Below are positions 6,476 through 13,225 of a stretch of 64,000 bases of DNA, in pieces (position 1 is the first letter of the stretch; every line of letters begins with the position of its first letter). Under the pieces are notes generated by a model. It was not told the DNA's origin. It saw only the letters and a list, made by a program, of their open reading frames with translations, and ran no database searches. Position numbers and translations under genes: made by a program. Location of the stretch: assembly GCA_020632995.1 (NCBI GenBank), contig JACKEN010000003.1, positions 62,001-126,000 of the forward strand, written 5' to 3'. This DNA is from Deltaproteobacteria bacterium (lineage in GTDB: Bacteria > Myxococcota > Kuafuiibacteriia > Kuafuiibacteriales > Kuafuiibacteriaceae).

Positions 6476-9022
6476 GTGCGCACCCCGCTCCCCATCGACG
6501 ACGTGCTACCCGAGGTGGTGGCGCACCTCCGCAAGGCCTCGTCGCTGGTGCTCCTCGCGCCGCCCGGCGCGGGCAAGACCACCCGGCTGCCCCAGGCCCT
6601 GGTGGACGAGGGGGTGGTCGCGAAGGACGAGCGGGTGCTGGTGCTCGAGCCCCGGCGGCTCGCGGCGCGCCTCGCCGCCACCCGCATCGCGGCGGAGCGG
6701 AAGAGCCGCCTCGGGGGCGAGGTCGGCTATCAGGTCCGCTTCGATGACAAGACAAGCGCCGAGACCCGCATCGCGCTGGTGACGGAGGGGATCCTCACCC
6801 GGCGCCTGCAGTCCGACCCGTTCCTCGAGGGGGTGGGCGCGGTGGTGCTGGACGAGTTCCACGAGCGCAGCATCCATGCGGACCTGGGGCTGGCCTTCCT
6901 GCGGGAGATCCAGCTCACGGTGCGGCCCGAGCTCAAGATCGTGGTCATGAGCGCCACCCTGGATCCGGCGCCGGTGCGACGCTTCCTCGGCGAGTGCCCG
7001 GTGGTGGAGAGCCAGGGCCGTATCTACCCGGTCGAGCTGCGCTTCTTGGAGCGGCCGGACGAGCGCTGGCCGGTGGATCTCGCGGTGTCGGGGGCCCGCC
7101 GCGCGGTGCGGGAGGTGCCCGAGGGTGACGTGCTGGTGTTCCTGCCCGGGGCGGGGGAGATCCACAGGGCGCAGGACGAGTTGCAGAACCACCTGGAGGG
7201 GGTAGATGTCTGCCCGCTCTACGGCGAGCTGGATCCGGGGGCCCAGGACCGCGCGGTGGCGCCGGGGCCGCGGCGCAAGGTGATCCTGTCGACCAACATC
7301 GCGGAGTCCTCGCTCACCATCGAGGGGGTCCGGGTGGTGGTGGACGTGGGCTTTCACAAGCTGAACCGCTTCGAGCCCGGGCTGGGCCTCGACCGGCTGG
7401 TGGAGCAGCGGATCAGCGCCCGGAGTGCGGCCCAGCGCACCGGTCGCGCAGGGCGCCTCGGCCCCGGTGTGGCGTACCGGATGTGGACCGAGAAGGAGGA
7501 TCGCGCGCTCCCGCAAGAAGACCTGCCGGAGATCGCTCGGGTGGACCTCGCCCCGGTGCTCCTGGACGTGCTCAGGTGGTCGGCCTCGGACCCCGCCGCC
7601 TTCGGGTGGTTCGAGTCCCCGCCCCCCGCCGCCCTCGCCCGGGGCCTGGGCCTCTTGCGCGCCCTGGGGGCGCTCCCGCGAGAGGGCTTTCAGCTCACCC
7701 CGGTGGGCGAGAAGATGGCGCAGCTCCCCTTGCACCCGCGCCTCGCCGCGCTCCTGATGCACGCCCACGCGGCGGGGCGGCTGCGGGAGGGGGCGCGGCT
7801 GGCCGCGCTGGCGTCCGAGCGCGACATCCTCGACCGCGCGGCCCGGGCCACCGACGAGGTCGGCAGCTCCGACCTGGAGCTGCGCCTCGAGCGCCTCGAC
7901 GGCTTCGAGGCCGACGGGGCGGGGCGCCACTCCGGGCAGGCCTTCGGGGTCAACGTGGGCGCGGCCAAGAACGTGCTCGCGGTGGCCCGCCGCCTCGAGC
8001 AGCTCGGCCGCCAGGTCCTGGGCAAGGAGCGGGCCTCGGGAGGCCCGGGACCCGAGCACGGAGAGTGGGTCCTTGCGGCGTATCCAGACCGGGTGGCCAA
8101 GCGCCGCCGCCCGGGCGAGGACGGCGTGGTCTTCGTCGGCGGCGGGGGCGGTCGCCTCGCCCCCGAGAGCGTGGTGAAGACCGCGCCCTACCTGGTCGCG
8201 GTCGAGGTCGACGCGGGCCGCGGTCGCCGGGCGGACGGCGCGCTGGTGCGCCAGGCCTCCGCGGTGGAGCGGCGCTGGCTGGAGGCGACCGGCCTCGTGA
8301 AGAAGGTCCACGCGGCGCGCTGGAACGCCGAGAAGTTCCGGGCCGAGGCGGTGGTGGAGGTGCGCTACCTCGACGATCTGGTGCTGGAGGAGCGCCCGGA
8401 TCCGGAGCCGGATCCCGACGCCCTCGCCGCGGCCCTCGCCAAGGCGGCGGCGGAGGACATCGAGCGCGCGGTGCCCCTCACCGACGCCCTCGGCGACTTC
8501 TTCAACCGCTACCGCTTCCTCGCCGCCCAGATGCCGGAGCTGGAGCTTCCGCCCCTCGGGCCCGACGATCGGCAGGCTCTCCTGCCTGATCTCGTGGTGG
8601 GCAAGAAGTCCTTCGCGGAGCTGGCCAAGGAGGACGTGGTCTCGTGGTTCTCGAGCCGCCTGACCCGCGTGCAGCAAGCCGCGTTGACGAGCCAGGCCCC
8701 GGTCTCGGTGCCCATCCCGAGCGGTCGGCAGGCCAGGTTGCGCTACGAGGTCGAGGGCCCCCCGGTGCTCTCGGTGCGCCTGCAGGAGGTCTTCGGCCTG
8801 TACGACTCCCCGCGGGTGGCGGGGGGCCGGGTGCCGGTGAAGATGGAGCTGTTGGCCCCCAACCAGCGCCCAGTGCAGGTGACGCAAGATCTGGCCAGCT
8901 TCTGGCGAAACACCTACGCGGAGGTGCGCAAAGAGCTCCGCCGTCGGTACCCGAAGCATCAGTGGCCGGAGGATCCCCGGGACGGGATCGCCACCACCCG
9001 GGTCCGCCCGCCCCGGGGATGA
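6476..9022 (+). CDS. hrpB: ATP-dependent helicase HrpB
   Basis: 848 residues, the normal length for HrpB. DEAH-box superfamily 2 helicase with Walker A APPGAGKTTRLPQAL near residue 25, motif II LDEFHERSIHADLGLAFL, motif III VVMSATLDP, and motif VI SARSAAQRTGRAGRLGPG. The C-terminus shows the HrpB extension (VSVPIPSGRQARLRYEVEGP; FGLYDSPRVAGGRVPVKMEL). The start is a GTG at 6476, 36 bp after the Uma2 stop. HrpB is an RNA helicase-like protein of unclear substrate, separate from HrpA. The gene contains three copies of the palindrome GCAR-N6-YTGC described in the findings, at 7171, 7513 and 7720, and a fourth at 8728. Confidence 0.95.
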   Translation: MRTPLPIDDVLPEVVAHLRKASSLVLLAPPGAGKTTRLPQALVDEGVVAKDERVLVLEPRRLAARLAATRIAAERKSRLGGEVGYQVRFDDKTSAETRIALVTEGILTRRLQSDPFLEGVGAVVLDEFHERSIHADLGLAFLREIQLTVRPELKIVVMSATLDPAPVRRFLGECPVVESQGRIYPVELRFLERPDERWPVDLAVSGARRAVREVPEGDVLVFLPGAGEIHRAQDELQNHLEGVDVCPLYGELDPGAQDRAVAPGPRRKVILSTNIAESSLTIEGVRVVVDVGFHKLNRFEPGLGLDRLVEQRISARSAAQRTGRAGRLGPGVAYRMWTEKEDRALPQEDLPEIARVDLAPVLLDVLRWSASDPAAFGWFESPPPAALARGLGLLRALGALPREGFQLTPVGEKMAQLPLHPRLAALLMHAHAAGRLREGARLAALASERDILDRAARATDEVGSSDLELRLERLDGFEADGAGRHSGQAFGVNVGAAKNVLAVARRLEQLGRQVLGKERASGGPGPEHGEWVLAAYPDRVAKRRRPGEDGVVFVGGGGGRLAPESVVKTAPYLVAVEVDAGRGRRADGALVRQASAVERRWLEATGLVKKVHAARWNAEKFRAEAVVEVRYLDDLVLEERPDPEPDPDALAAALAKAAAEDIERAVPLTDALGDFFNRYRFLAAQMPELELPPLGPDDRQALLPDLVVGKKSFAELAKEDVVSWFSSRLTRVQQAALTSQAPVSVPIPSGRQARLRYEVEGPPVLSVRLQEVFGLYDSPRVAGGRVPVKMELLAPNQRPVQVTQDLASFWRNTYAEVRKELRRRYPKHQWPEDPRDGIATTRVRPPRG

Positions 9023-9090
9023 CCGCGCCGACCTGGGACGTCACCAGAACTTACGTTGCAACCCAGCGGGAGGAATGACAGGGCAAGGGC

Positions 9091-9720
9091 ATGCATCCCT
9101 GGCACGATCTGCCCACGCGCCCCGAGCCCCGCTCCGAGGCCATGAACGTGGTCGTGGAGGTCCCGAAGCTGGGCCGCGTGAAGTACGAGCTGGACAAGTC
9201 GTCCGGCCTCCTGAGGGTGGACCGCATCCTCTACAGCGCGGTCCACTACCCCGCGAACTACGGCTTCGTGCCCCGCACCTACTGCGACGACGGCGACCCG
9301 CTCGACGCGCTGGTGCTCTCGAGCGAGCCGGTGGTGCCGATGGCCATGGTGCGCGCGCGCCCGATCGGCCTGATGCGGATGTTCGACGAGGGCGCCCAGG
9401 ACGACAAGCTGATCGCCGTCCACGTGGATGACCCCGCGTTCCAGCAGTACACCGACCTGTCCCAGCTCCCGAGCCACGTGGGGCGCGAGATCAAGCGCTT
9501 CTTCGAGGACTACAAGGTGCTCGAGAAGAAGAAGGTCGAGGTCGACGATCTCCTCGGCCCCGACGCCGCCCGGGTGGTGCTCGAGGACGCCATCCGCGCC
9601 TACGCCAAGGAGGAGACGCGCCTGAAGGGCACCGACGTGGCCCGGGTGCGCCTCGAGGAGCGCATCAAGCGCCACCTCGACAAGCGGGAAGACGCGCGGA
9701 CGGCCGACGTCGTGGACTAG
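9091..9720 (+). CDS. ppa: Family I inorganic pyrophosphatase
   Basis: 209 residues. It hydrolyses pyrophosphate to two phosphates in the cytoplasm and so drives biosynthetic reactions. Signature elements are YELDKSSGLLRVDRILYS, HYPANYGFVPRTYCDDGDPLDALV (the metal-binding DGDPLD loop), DDKLIAV, and HVGREIKRFFEDYKVLE with the Lys-rich helix. The N-terminus MHPWHDLPTRPEP is typical and supports the ATG at 9091. The C-terminal 45 residues are longer than in the E. coli enzyme. The TAG stop at 9718-9720 is the CTAG that forms the left end of a palindromic insertion element. Confidence 0.95.
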   Translation: MHPWHDLPTRPEPRSEAMNVVVEVPKLGRVKYELDKSSGLLRVDRILYSAVHYPANYGFVPRTYCDDGDPLDALVLSSEPVVPMAMVRARPIGLMRMFDEGAQDDKLIAVHVDDPAFQQYTDLSQLPSHVGREIKRFFEDYKVLEKKKVEVDDLLGPDAARVVLEDAIRAYAKEETRLKGTDVARVRLEERIKRHLDKREDARTADVVD

Positions 9721-9906
9721 TGCCCGCGTTCCGAAGTCGGCTCCGGGTTTCGGTGAGGCCGCTTTGTGTCTGGTCGTCGCGCTCCGCAGGGAACAGGGTC
9801 GGCCCCTGAGACCGAGGAGCCCGAAAGGGCGGCCGAAGGCCGCGCGGCGAGCAGGCGCGAAGCGGGCCAGCGAAACCCGGAAGGGACTTCGGAACGCGGG
9901 CACTAG
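9717..9906. mobile_element. MITE-like palindromic element 1 (190 bp)
   Basis: The two ends are inverted copies of TGCCCGCGTTCCGAAGTC, flanked on both sides by CTAG. After a 4-bp divergent block the inverted match resumes as CCGGGTTTCG. The interior (about 115 bp) has no coding potential. The flanking CTAG could be a target-site duplication; it fits the YTAR target of some IS5-group elements, but no transposase is present. The left CTAG contains the TAG stop of ppa; the right CTAG lies 6 bp beyond the end of the convergent DUF1460 gene. It could instead act as a bidirectional hairpin terminator. Confidence 0.7.
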
Positions 9907-9912
9907 CCCCAA

Positions 9913-10902
9913 CTACTCTCGCACGCGCAGCAGGTTCACGCCGATCACCGCCCACTTCCTGGGCCTGGTGATGTAGCGCTCCAACATCTGGGCGAGCGGC
10001 TCGTCGATGACCCGCCGCGAGACCGGCGAGGCGTGGCGCACGAAGCGCCGCGGGTCGCCGGGGTGCAGCACCACGATGCCCTGGTGGGTCACCGCGTCGG
10101 GCGAGGCGGGCCAGTCCGCCCGCACCACGTTGAGCACCGTCCCCTGGGGGATGCTCCGCTCGAGGCGCAAGGCGTCCTGCAAGGTGAGGTAGGGGAGGGG
10201 GAACTTCCCCTTCGGCACCACGTCGTCCGGGAGCACGAGGGCGCGCGCGATGTGCCGCTTCGACCAGCGCTCGTCGGTGAGCTCGAGGTCGAGGGTGCGG
10301 GTCTTCGCGCCGCCGAGCTCGGCCGTGATGTCCTCCAGCCAGCCCTCGGCCACCAGCCCCGGGATCCACTGGCTGGTCATCAGGTGGCGGCGGTGCTCGA
10401 ACTCGGGCGGGCCGCGGTAGCGCACCAGATCCAGGAGCGCCGCGGCCTCCTCGAGGTCCGGGGTCTGGGCGAGGGCGAGCGCGGTCTCGACCAGGGTCGT
10501 GCAGTCGAAGGCGTCCAGGCGAAAGCGCGGGTCGGGGTCCGGCGCGGTGCCCTCGCCCTCGCCGAGGGCCGACAACAGGTACGGGGCGCCCACGAAGCCG
10601 CGGGTCACCGCGTCGACCCGGGCCCCGATCGACGGCGCCTCGGCGTGCCGCGCCGCCAGCTCCGCCTCGACCAGCGGGTCGGGGAGGAGCGCGAAGCCGC
10701 TGGTGGCGGGCCGGGGGAGGGGCTGGGGCTCGGTCTGGGCCACCGTCGAGGTCACGATGCCGAGGGCCCGGGCGAACAGGAGCGGGAGCTTCTTCTTCGG
10801 CGCGGGCTCGGCGGGGGGCGCGGCCACCGCGGACCCCGCCCCGAGGGCCAGGACCAGGCTCAGCGCCCAGCGCGCGCGGGCCGGGCCGGACCGAAGCGGC
10901 AT
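9913..10902 (-). CDS. DUF1460 family, N-acetylmuramoyl-L-alanine amidase-like protein
   Basis: 329 residues with a signal peptide (1-27, ending GSAVAA). The catalytic core of the NlpC/P60-like DUF1460 fold is visible: FVGAPYLLSALGEGEG, then FRLDAFDCTTLVETALAL with the probable catalytic Cys in DCTTLVE, the long insert EFEHRRHLMTSQWIPGL, and VTHQGIVVLHPGDPRRFVRHAS with the probable catalytic His. Members are predicted periplasmic peptidoglycan amidases or lipid-processing cysteine hydrolases. The gene is convergent with ppa, the palindromic element lying between them. The start at 10902 precedes a good signal sequence. Confidence 0.82.
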   Translation of the reverse strand: MPLRSGPARARWALSLVLALGAGSAVAAPPAEPAPKKKLPLLFARALGIVTSTVAQTEPQPLPRPATSGFALLPDPLVEAELAARHAEAPSIGARVDAVTRGFVGAPYLLSALGEGEGTAPDPDPRFRLDAFDCTTLVETALALAQTPDLEEAAALLDLVRYRGPPEFEHRRHLMTSQWIPGLVAEGWLEDITAELGGAKTRTLDLELTDERWSKRHIARALVLPDDVVPKGKFPLPYLTLQDALRLERSIPQGTVLNVVRADWPASPDAVTHQGIVVLHPGDPRRFVRHASPVSRRVIDEPLAQMLERYITRPRKWAVIGVNLLRVRE

Positions 10903-10959
10903 GCGGCGGACGGTAGCATGCCGACCTCAGGTCCCGGGCCTGCTTTCGTGCTGGGAGCT

Positions 10960-11682
10960 TCAGTCCCTCTCCTGGAGCGGGTGGCAGTACGCGCGGACGC
11001 CGTTGACCATCCGGCGGTTGCCGCCGCCCGCGCGCGTGTTGAGGACGATGCCCGTGACGATGTAGCCGGGGGGGCACATGGCGTGCTCCTCCCAGTCGAA
11101 GTCCACCCCGTTGTCGGCCCCGGGGCAGTTTGGGCGCTCGTCGTAGGTGTTGGTGTTCACGTCGCAGTCGCCCCCGGAGAGGATGCACTCCGGCGTCTGG
11201 GACAGGAGCGCGAAGCCCTTCATCTTCGTGCGGTCGCTGTTGAGGCAGACAGCCATGCCGACCGTCCGCTCGAGGCTGGGAACCAGGCCGACCTTGCCGC
11301 TCGCGTAGTTGGGACCCCACATCCCGCACTCGTTCCAGACCTGGCTGCCGCGGTTCGCGCGCGTCTCGATGTGATCGTAGCGGGCGACGAAGTGGCACGG
11401 GTCGTCGTAGCGCTCAGAGAAGGTGTAGCCGGCGAGGAAGGCGTCGTCGATCGGGGTGCGGTTGAGGGTGACGGGCGAGCCTCCGCTACGCCCGGACCAG
11501 TTCGACAAGGTGGGGTTGCCGCCGATGTCGAGCAGCGCGGACGAGGTCGTCTCGACGACGGCCTCCACCTCGAAGGGGACCTCCGGCTCGGCGTCGAGCT
11601 GATCGAACTCGCCACCGCACGAACAGAGGCTGATGACGAGGGCTGGCGCGACGTAGGGCGCATGTTGGATGATTCGGTTCAC
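10960..11682 (-). CDS. Probable lipoprotein of the ECF-sigma regulon, unknown function
   Basis: 240 residues from the GTG at 11682, with GAGGAG about 6 nt upstream. The leader ends ALVISLCSCGG, a plausible lipobox (LCS-C). The mature domain is Trp/Cys/Gly-rich with motifs GYTFSERYDDPCHFV, WNECGMWGPNYASG, CPGADNGVDFDWEEHAMCPPGYIVTG and NGVRAYCHP. Regularly spaced cysteines and an apparent repeat of 'PGYIVTG/IVLNTRAGGGNRRMVNGV' type recall secreted beta-rich recognition folds, but I cannot name the family. It is divergent from the sigma factor gene and carries its own upstream copy of the same promoter motif. A sensor or effector role at the surface is inferred. Confidence 0.65.
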   Translation of the reverse strand: MNRIIQHAPYVAPALVISLCSCGGEFDQLDAEPEVPFEVEAVVETTSSALLDIGGNPTLSNWSGRSGGSPVTLNRTPIDDAFLAGYTFSERYDDPCHFVARYDHIETRANRGSQVWNECGMWGPNYASGKVGLVPSLERTVGMAVCLNSDRTKMKGFALLSQTPECILSGGDCDVNTNTYDERPNCPGADNGVDFDWEEHAMCPPGYIVTGIVLNTRAGGGNRRMVNGVRAYCHPLQERD

Positions 11683-11727
11683 GTGTTTCTCCTCAGGGCG
11701 CCGCCTCCGTGGCGACAGCCGTGCAGG

Positions 11728-11759
11728 CTGGTATGCAGACGCGCGCCGAGGTCTTTCGC
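11728..11759 (-). promoter_or_regulatory. Predicted ECF promoter of the divergent lipoprotein
   Basis: Read on the minus strand, GCGAAAGAC (11759-11751), a 14-bp spacer, and GCATACCAG (11736-11728). Both blocks and the spacing match the promoters before the sigma factor and the subtilase (GCGTGAGAT, 14 bp, GCATATGGG) with a few substitutions. The leader to the GTG at 11682 is about 45 nt and includes a ribosome binding site. Confidence 0.55.
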
Positions 11760-11791
11760 CGGAAGTCGATGTCGTCGATTCGCGAGGGGGC

Positions 11792-11823
11792 GCGTGAGAT
11801 TTCGCCTGACCAGTGCATATGGG
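11792..11823 (+). promoter_or_regulatory. Predicted autoregulated ECF promoter of the sigma operon
   Basis: -35-like GCGTGAGAT (11792-11800), exactly 14 bp, and -10-like GCATATGGG (11815-11823). Both blocks are identical, with identical spacing, to the site in front of the subtilase gene. In both cases the ATG follows the -10 block by exactly 9 nt, so the transcripts would be leaderless or nearly so. Confidence 0.75.
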
Positions 11824-11832
11824 TGACCGGAA

Positions 11833-12507
11833 ATGACGCGTGCCGGGAACCAAGCAGCAGCGATGGGTGCCCAGCAGACGCAGGAGCCCGACTTCGCCGC
11901 CCTCCTCGGGGCTGGGCTGGCGGGTGACGACGAAGCGCTCGCGCGCCTCGTGGATCTGATGGCGCCGGTGGTGCACGTGAGGGTCGCCCGCGCGCTCCGG
12001 CGGCGCGGGCGCGAGGCTCGGGGTCGGGACCTCCGCCGGGATCTCGAGGACCTCAACCAGGAGGTCTTCGTCTCGCTCTTCGACCACGGCGGGCGCGCCC
12101 TTCGGGCGTGGGACCCGGCGCGTGGCTTGCATTTCTTGAGCTTCGTGGGCCTGCTGTCGGAGCGCGCGGTGGGGATGCAGATGCGGAGCCTGAAGCGAAA
12201 CCCCTGGACGGAGGACCCGCTGGACGGTGGGTCGCTCGAGCGCGTCACGGGGGTGACGCCGTCCCCGCAGGCCCGGGTCGAGTCGCGCGACCTGCTCCAT
12301 CGGATCATCGACGAACTGCAGGACTGGTTGACACCCGAGGGTCGAAGCTACTTCCAGCTCCTATACGTCGAAGACAAGTCCGTCGCGGAGGTCGCCGAGA
12401 CGGCGGGCACGACGCCGCAAGCGTTGTATGCGTGGAAGAATCGGCTCTTGAAGAAGGTACGACAGCTACGGCTCGCCCTCGATGACGGGGGTGAGCATGG
12501 CGCATGA
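11833..12507 (+). CDS. ECF-like sigma-70 family RNA polymerase sigma factor
   Basis: 224 residues. Region 2 lies at about 30-120, with DLEDLNQEVFVSLFDHGGRAL as the core helix that binds RNA polymerase and the -10 element. Region 4 lies at about 165-215, with the helix-turn-helix SVAEVAETAGTTPQALYAWK. No region 1 or 3 is present, as in ECF factors. The ATG at 11833 is preferred because the predicted promoter spacing to it equals that of the subtilase; an in-frame ATG at 11863 remains possible. It overlaps the following membrane protein gene, the usual order sigma then anti-sigma. The promoter motif repeated in front of itself, the subtilase and the divergent lipoprotein is the inferred target. 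Confidence 0.85.
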   Translation: MTRAGNQAAAMGAQQTQEPDFAALLGAGLAGDDEALARLVDLMAPVVHVRVARALRRRGREARGRDLRRDLEDLNQEVFVSLFDHGGRALRAWDPARGLHFLSFVGLLSERAVGMQMRSLKRNPWTEDPLDGGSLERVTGVTPSPQARVESRDLLHRIIDELQDWLTPEGRSYFQLLYVEDKSVAEVAETAGTTPQALYAWKNRLLKKVRQLRLALDDGGEHGA

Positions 12508-13225
12508 CGAGGAGGAAGCCCTCTTGCGAGCCGCCGCTGACAAGCTCCGCGCCTCGATGGCGCCCGAAGATCCGCGCCTCGAGGCGTTCTCCCACGGCCT
12601 CCTCGGTCCGCAGGACGAGGCCCACCTCGCCGAGGAGGCTGAAGGTGACCCCGAGCTCGCGCGCGACGTCGCCCTGTACTCGCCCCTCTCGAGCGAGGCG
12701 CGCGCGCGCCTGTTCGAGGCGGTCAAGGTGAAGCGTCGGCGCCCCCGGTGGCCGGTCTGGATCGGCGCGGTGGCGCTCGCGGCGGGGTTGGTCGGGCTCA
12801 CGTTCCTGCGCTCGCCCGACCCGCTGCCCCGGTACGCGTTCGAGGTCGAGGTGCGGCAGGCGAGCCTGCGGGGCGATCCGGGTGAGGGCGTCCGCGAGGT
12901 CCGCGCGGACACCGAGGTCAGCCTCGTCCTGAAGCCCTCGCGCCGCGTCACCGCCTCGGTGGAGCCGGCACTCTACGTGATCGAGGGGCCCGAGGCGCGC
13001 CGGTCGCCCGCGCCGGTCGAGCGGTCCGAGGACGGGGCGTTTCGCTGGCGCGGGCCGGCGGGGGCGCTCGCGGGGGTGCCGGCGGGGCGCGTACGGCTCG
13101 TCGCCGTGGTGGCGCGCCCGGGAGCCGGCCCCGCCCCTCGTGACCTGGAGATCGCGCCGGCGGAGGGCGCCGGTTGGCAGTCGGCGGGGGTCGAGCTAAC
13201 GATCACCCCTGTTGGGGGCTCCTGA
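12497..13225 (+). CDS. Membrane anti-sigma-like protein without zinc finger
   Basis: 242 residues from the ATG at 12497, which overlaps the end of the sigma gene by 11 bp; another in-frame ATG at 12482 would add five residues. Residues 1-80 are acidic and helical, residues 86-104 form one membrane helix preceded by KVKRRRPRW, and residues 105-242 are a predicted periplasmic beta domain (TEVSLVLKPSRRVTASVEPALYV..., ending in VELTITPVGGS). This is the topology of an anti-sigma factor, and gene order supports that role. The HXXXCXXC zinc motif of the ZAS class is absent. The short motif RLEAFSHGLLGPQDEAHLAEE resembles the helix that often takes the place of that motif. Function is inferred from topology and context only. 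Confidence 0.6.
   Translation: MAHDEEEALLRAAADKLRASMAPEDPRLEAFSHGLLGPQDEAHLAEEAEGDPELARDVALYSPLSSEARARLFEAVKVKRRRPRWPVWIGAVALAAGLVGLTFLRSPDPLPRYAFEVEVRQASLRGDPGEGVREVRADTEVSLVLKPSRRVTASVEPALYVIEGPEARRSPAPVERSEDGAFRWRGPAGALAGVPAGRVRLVAVVARPGAGPAPRDLEIAPAEGAGWQSAGVELTITPVGGS

Noticed and set aside
6506..8959. Long open frame (817 codons) on the minus strand opposite hrpB
   Set aside because: Shadow of a well-conserved helicase gene; no recognisable domain and biased composition.
12856..12869. GCAGG-N4-CCTGC, a GC-only-arm version of the dispersed palindrome
   Set aside because: Sites without GCAA or TTGC on either side are expected more often by chance in this base composition and were not counted.
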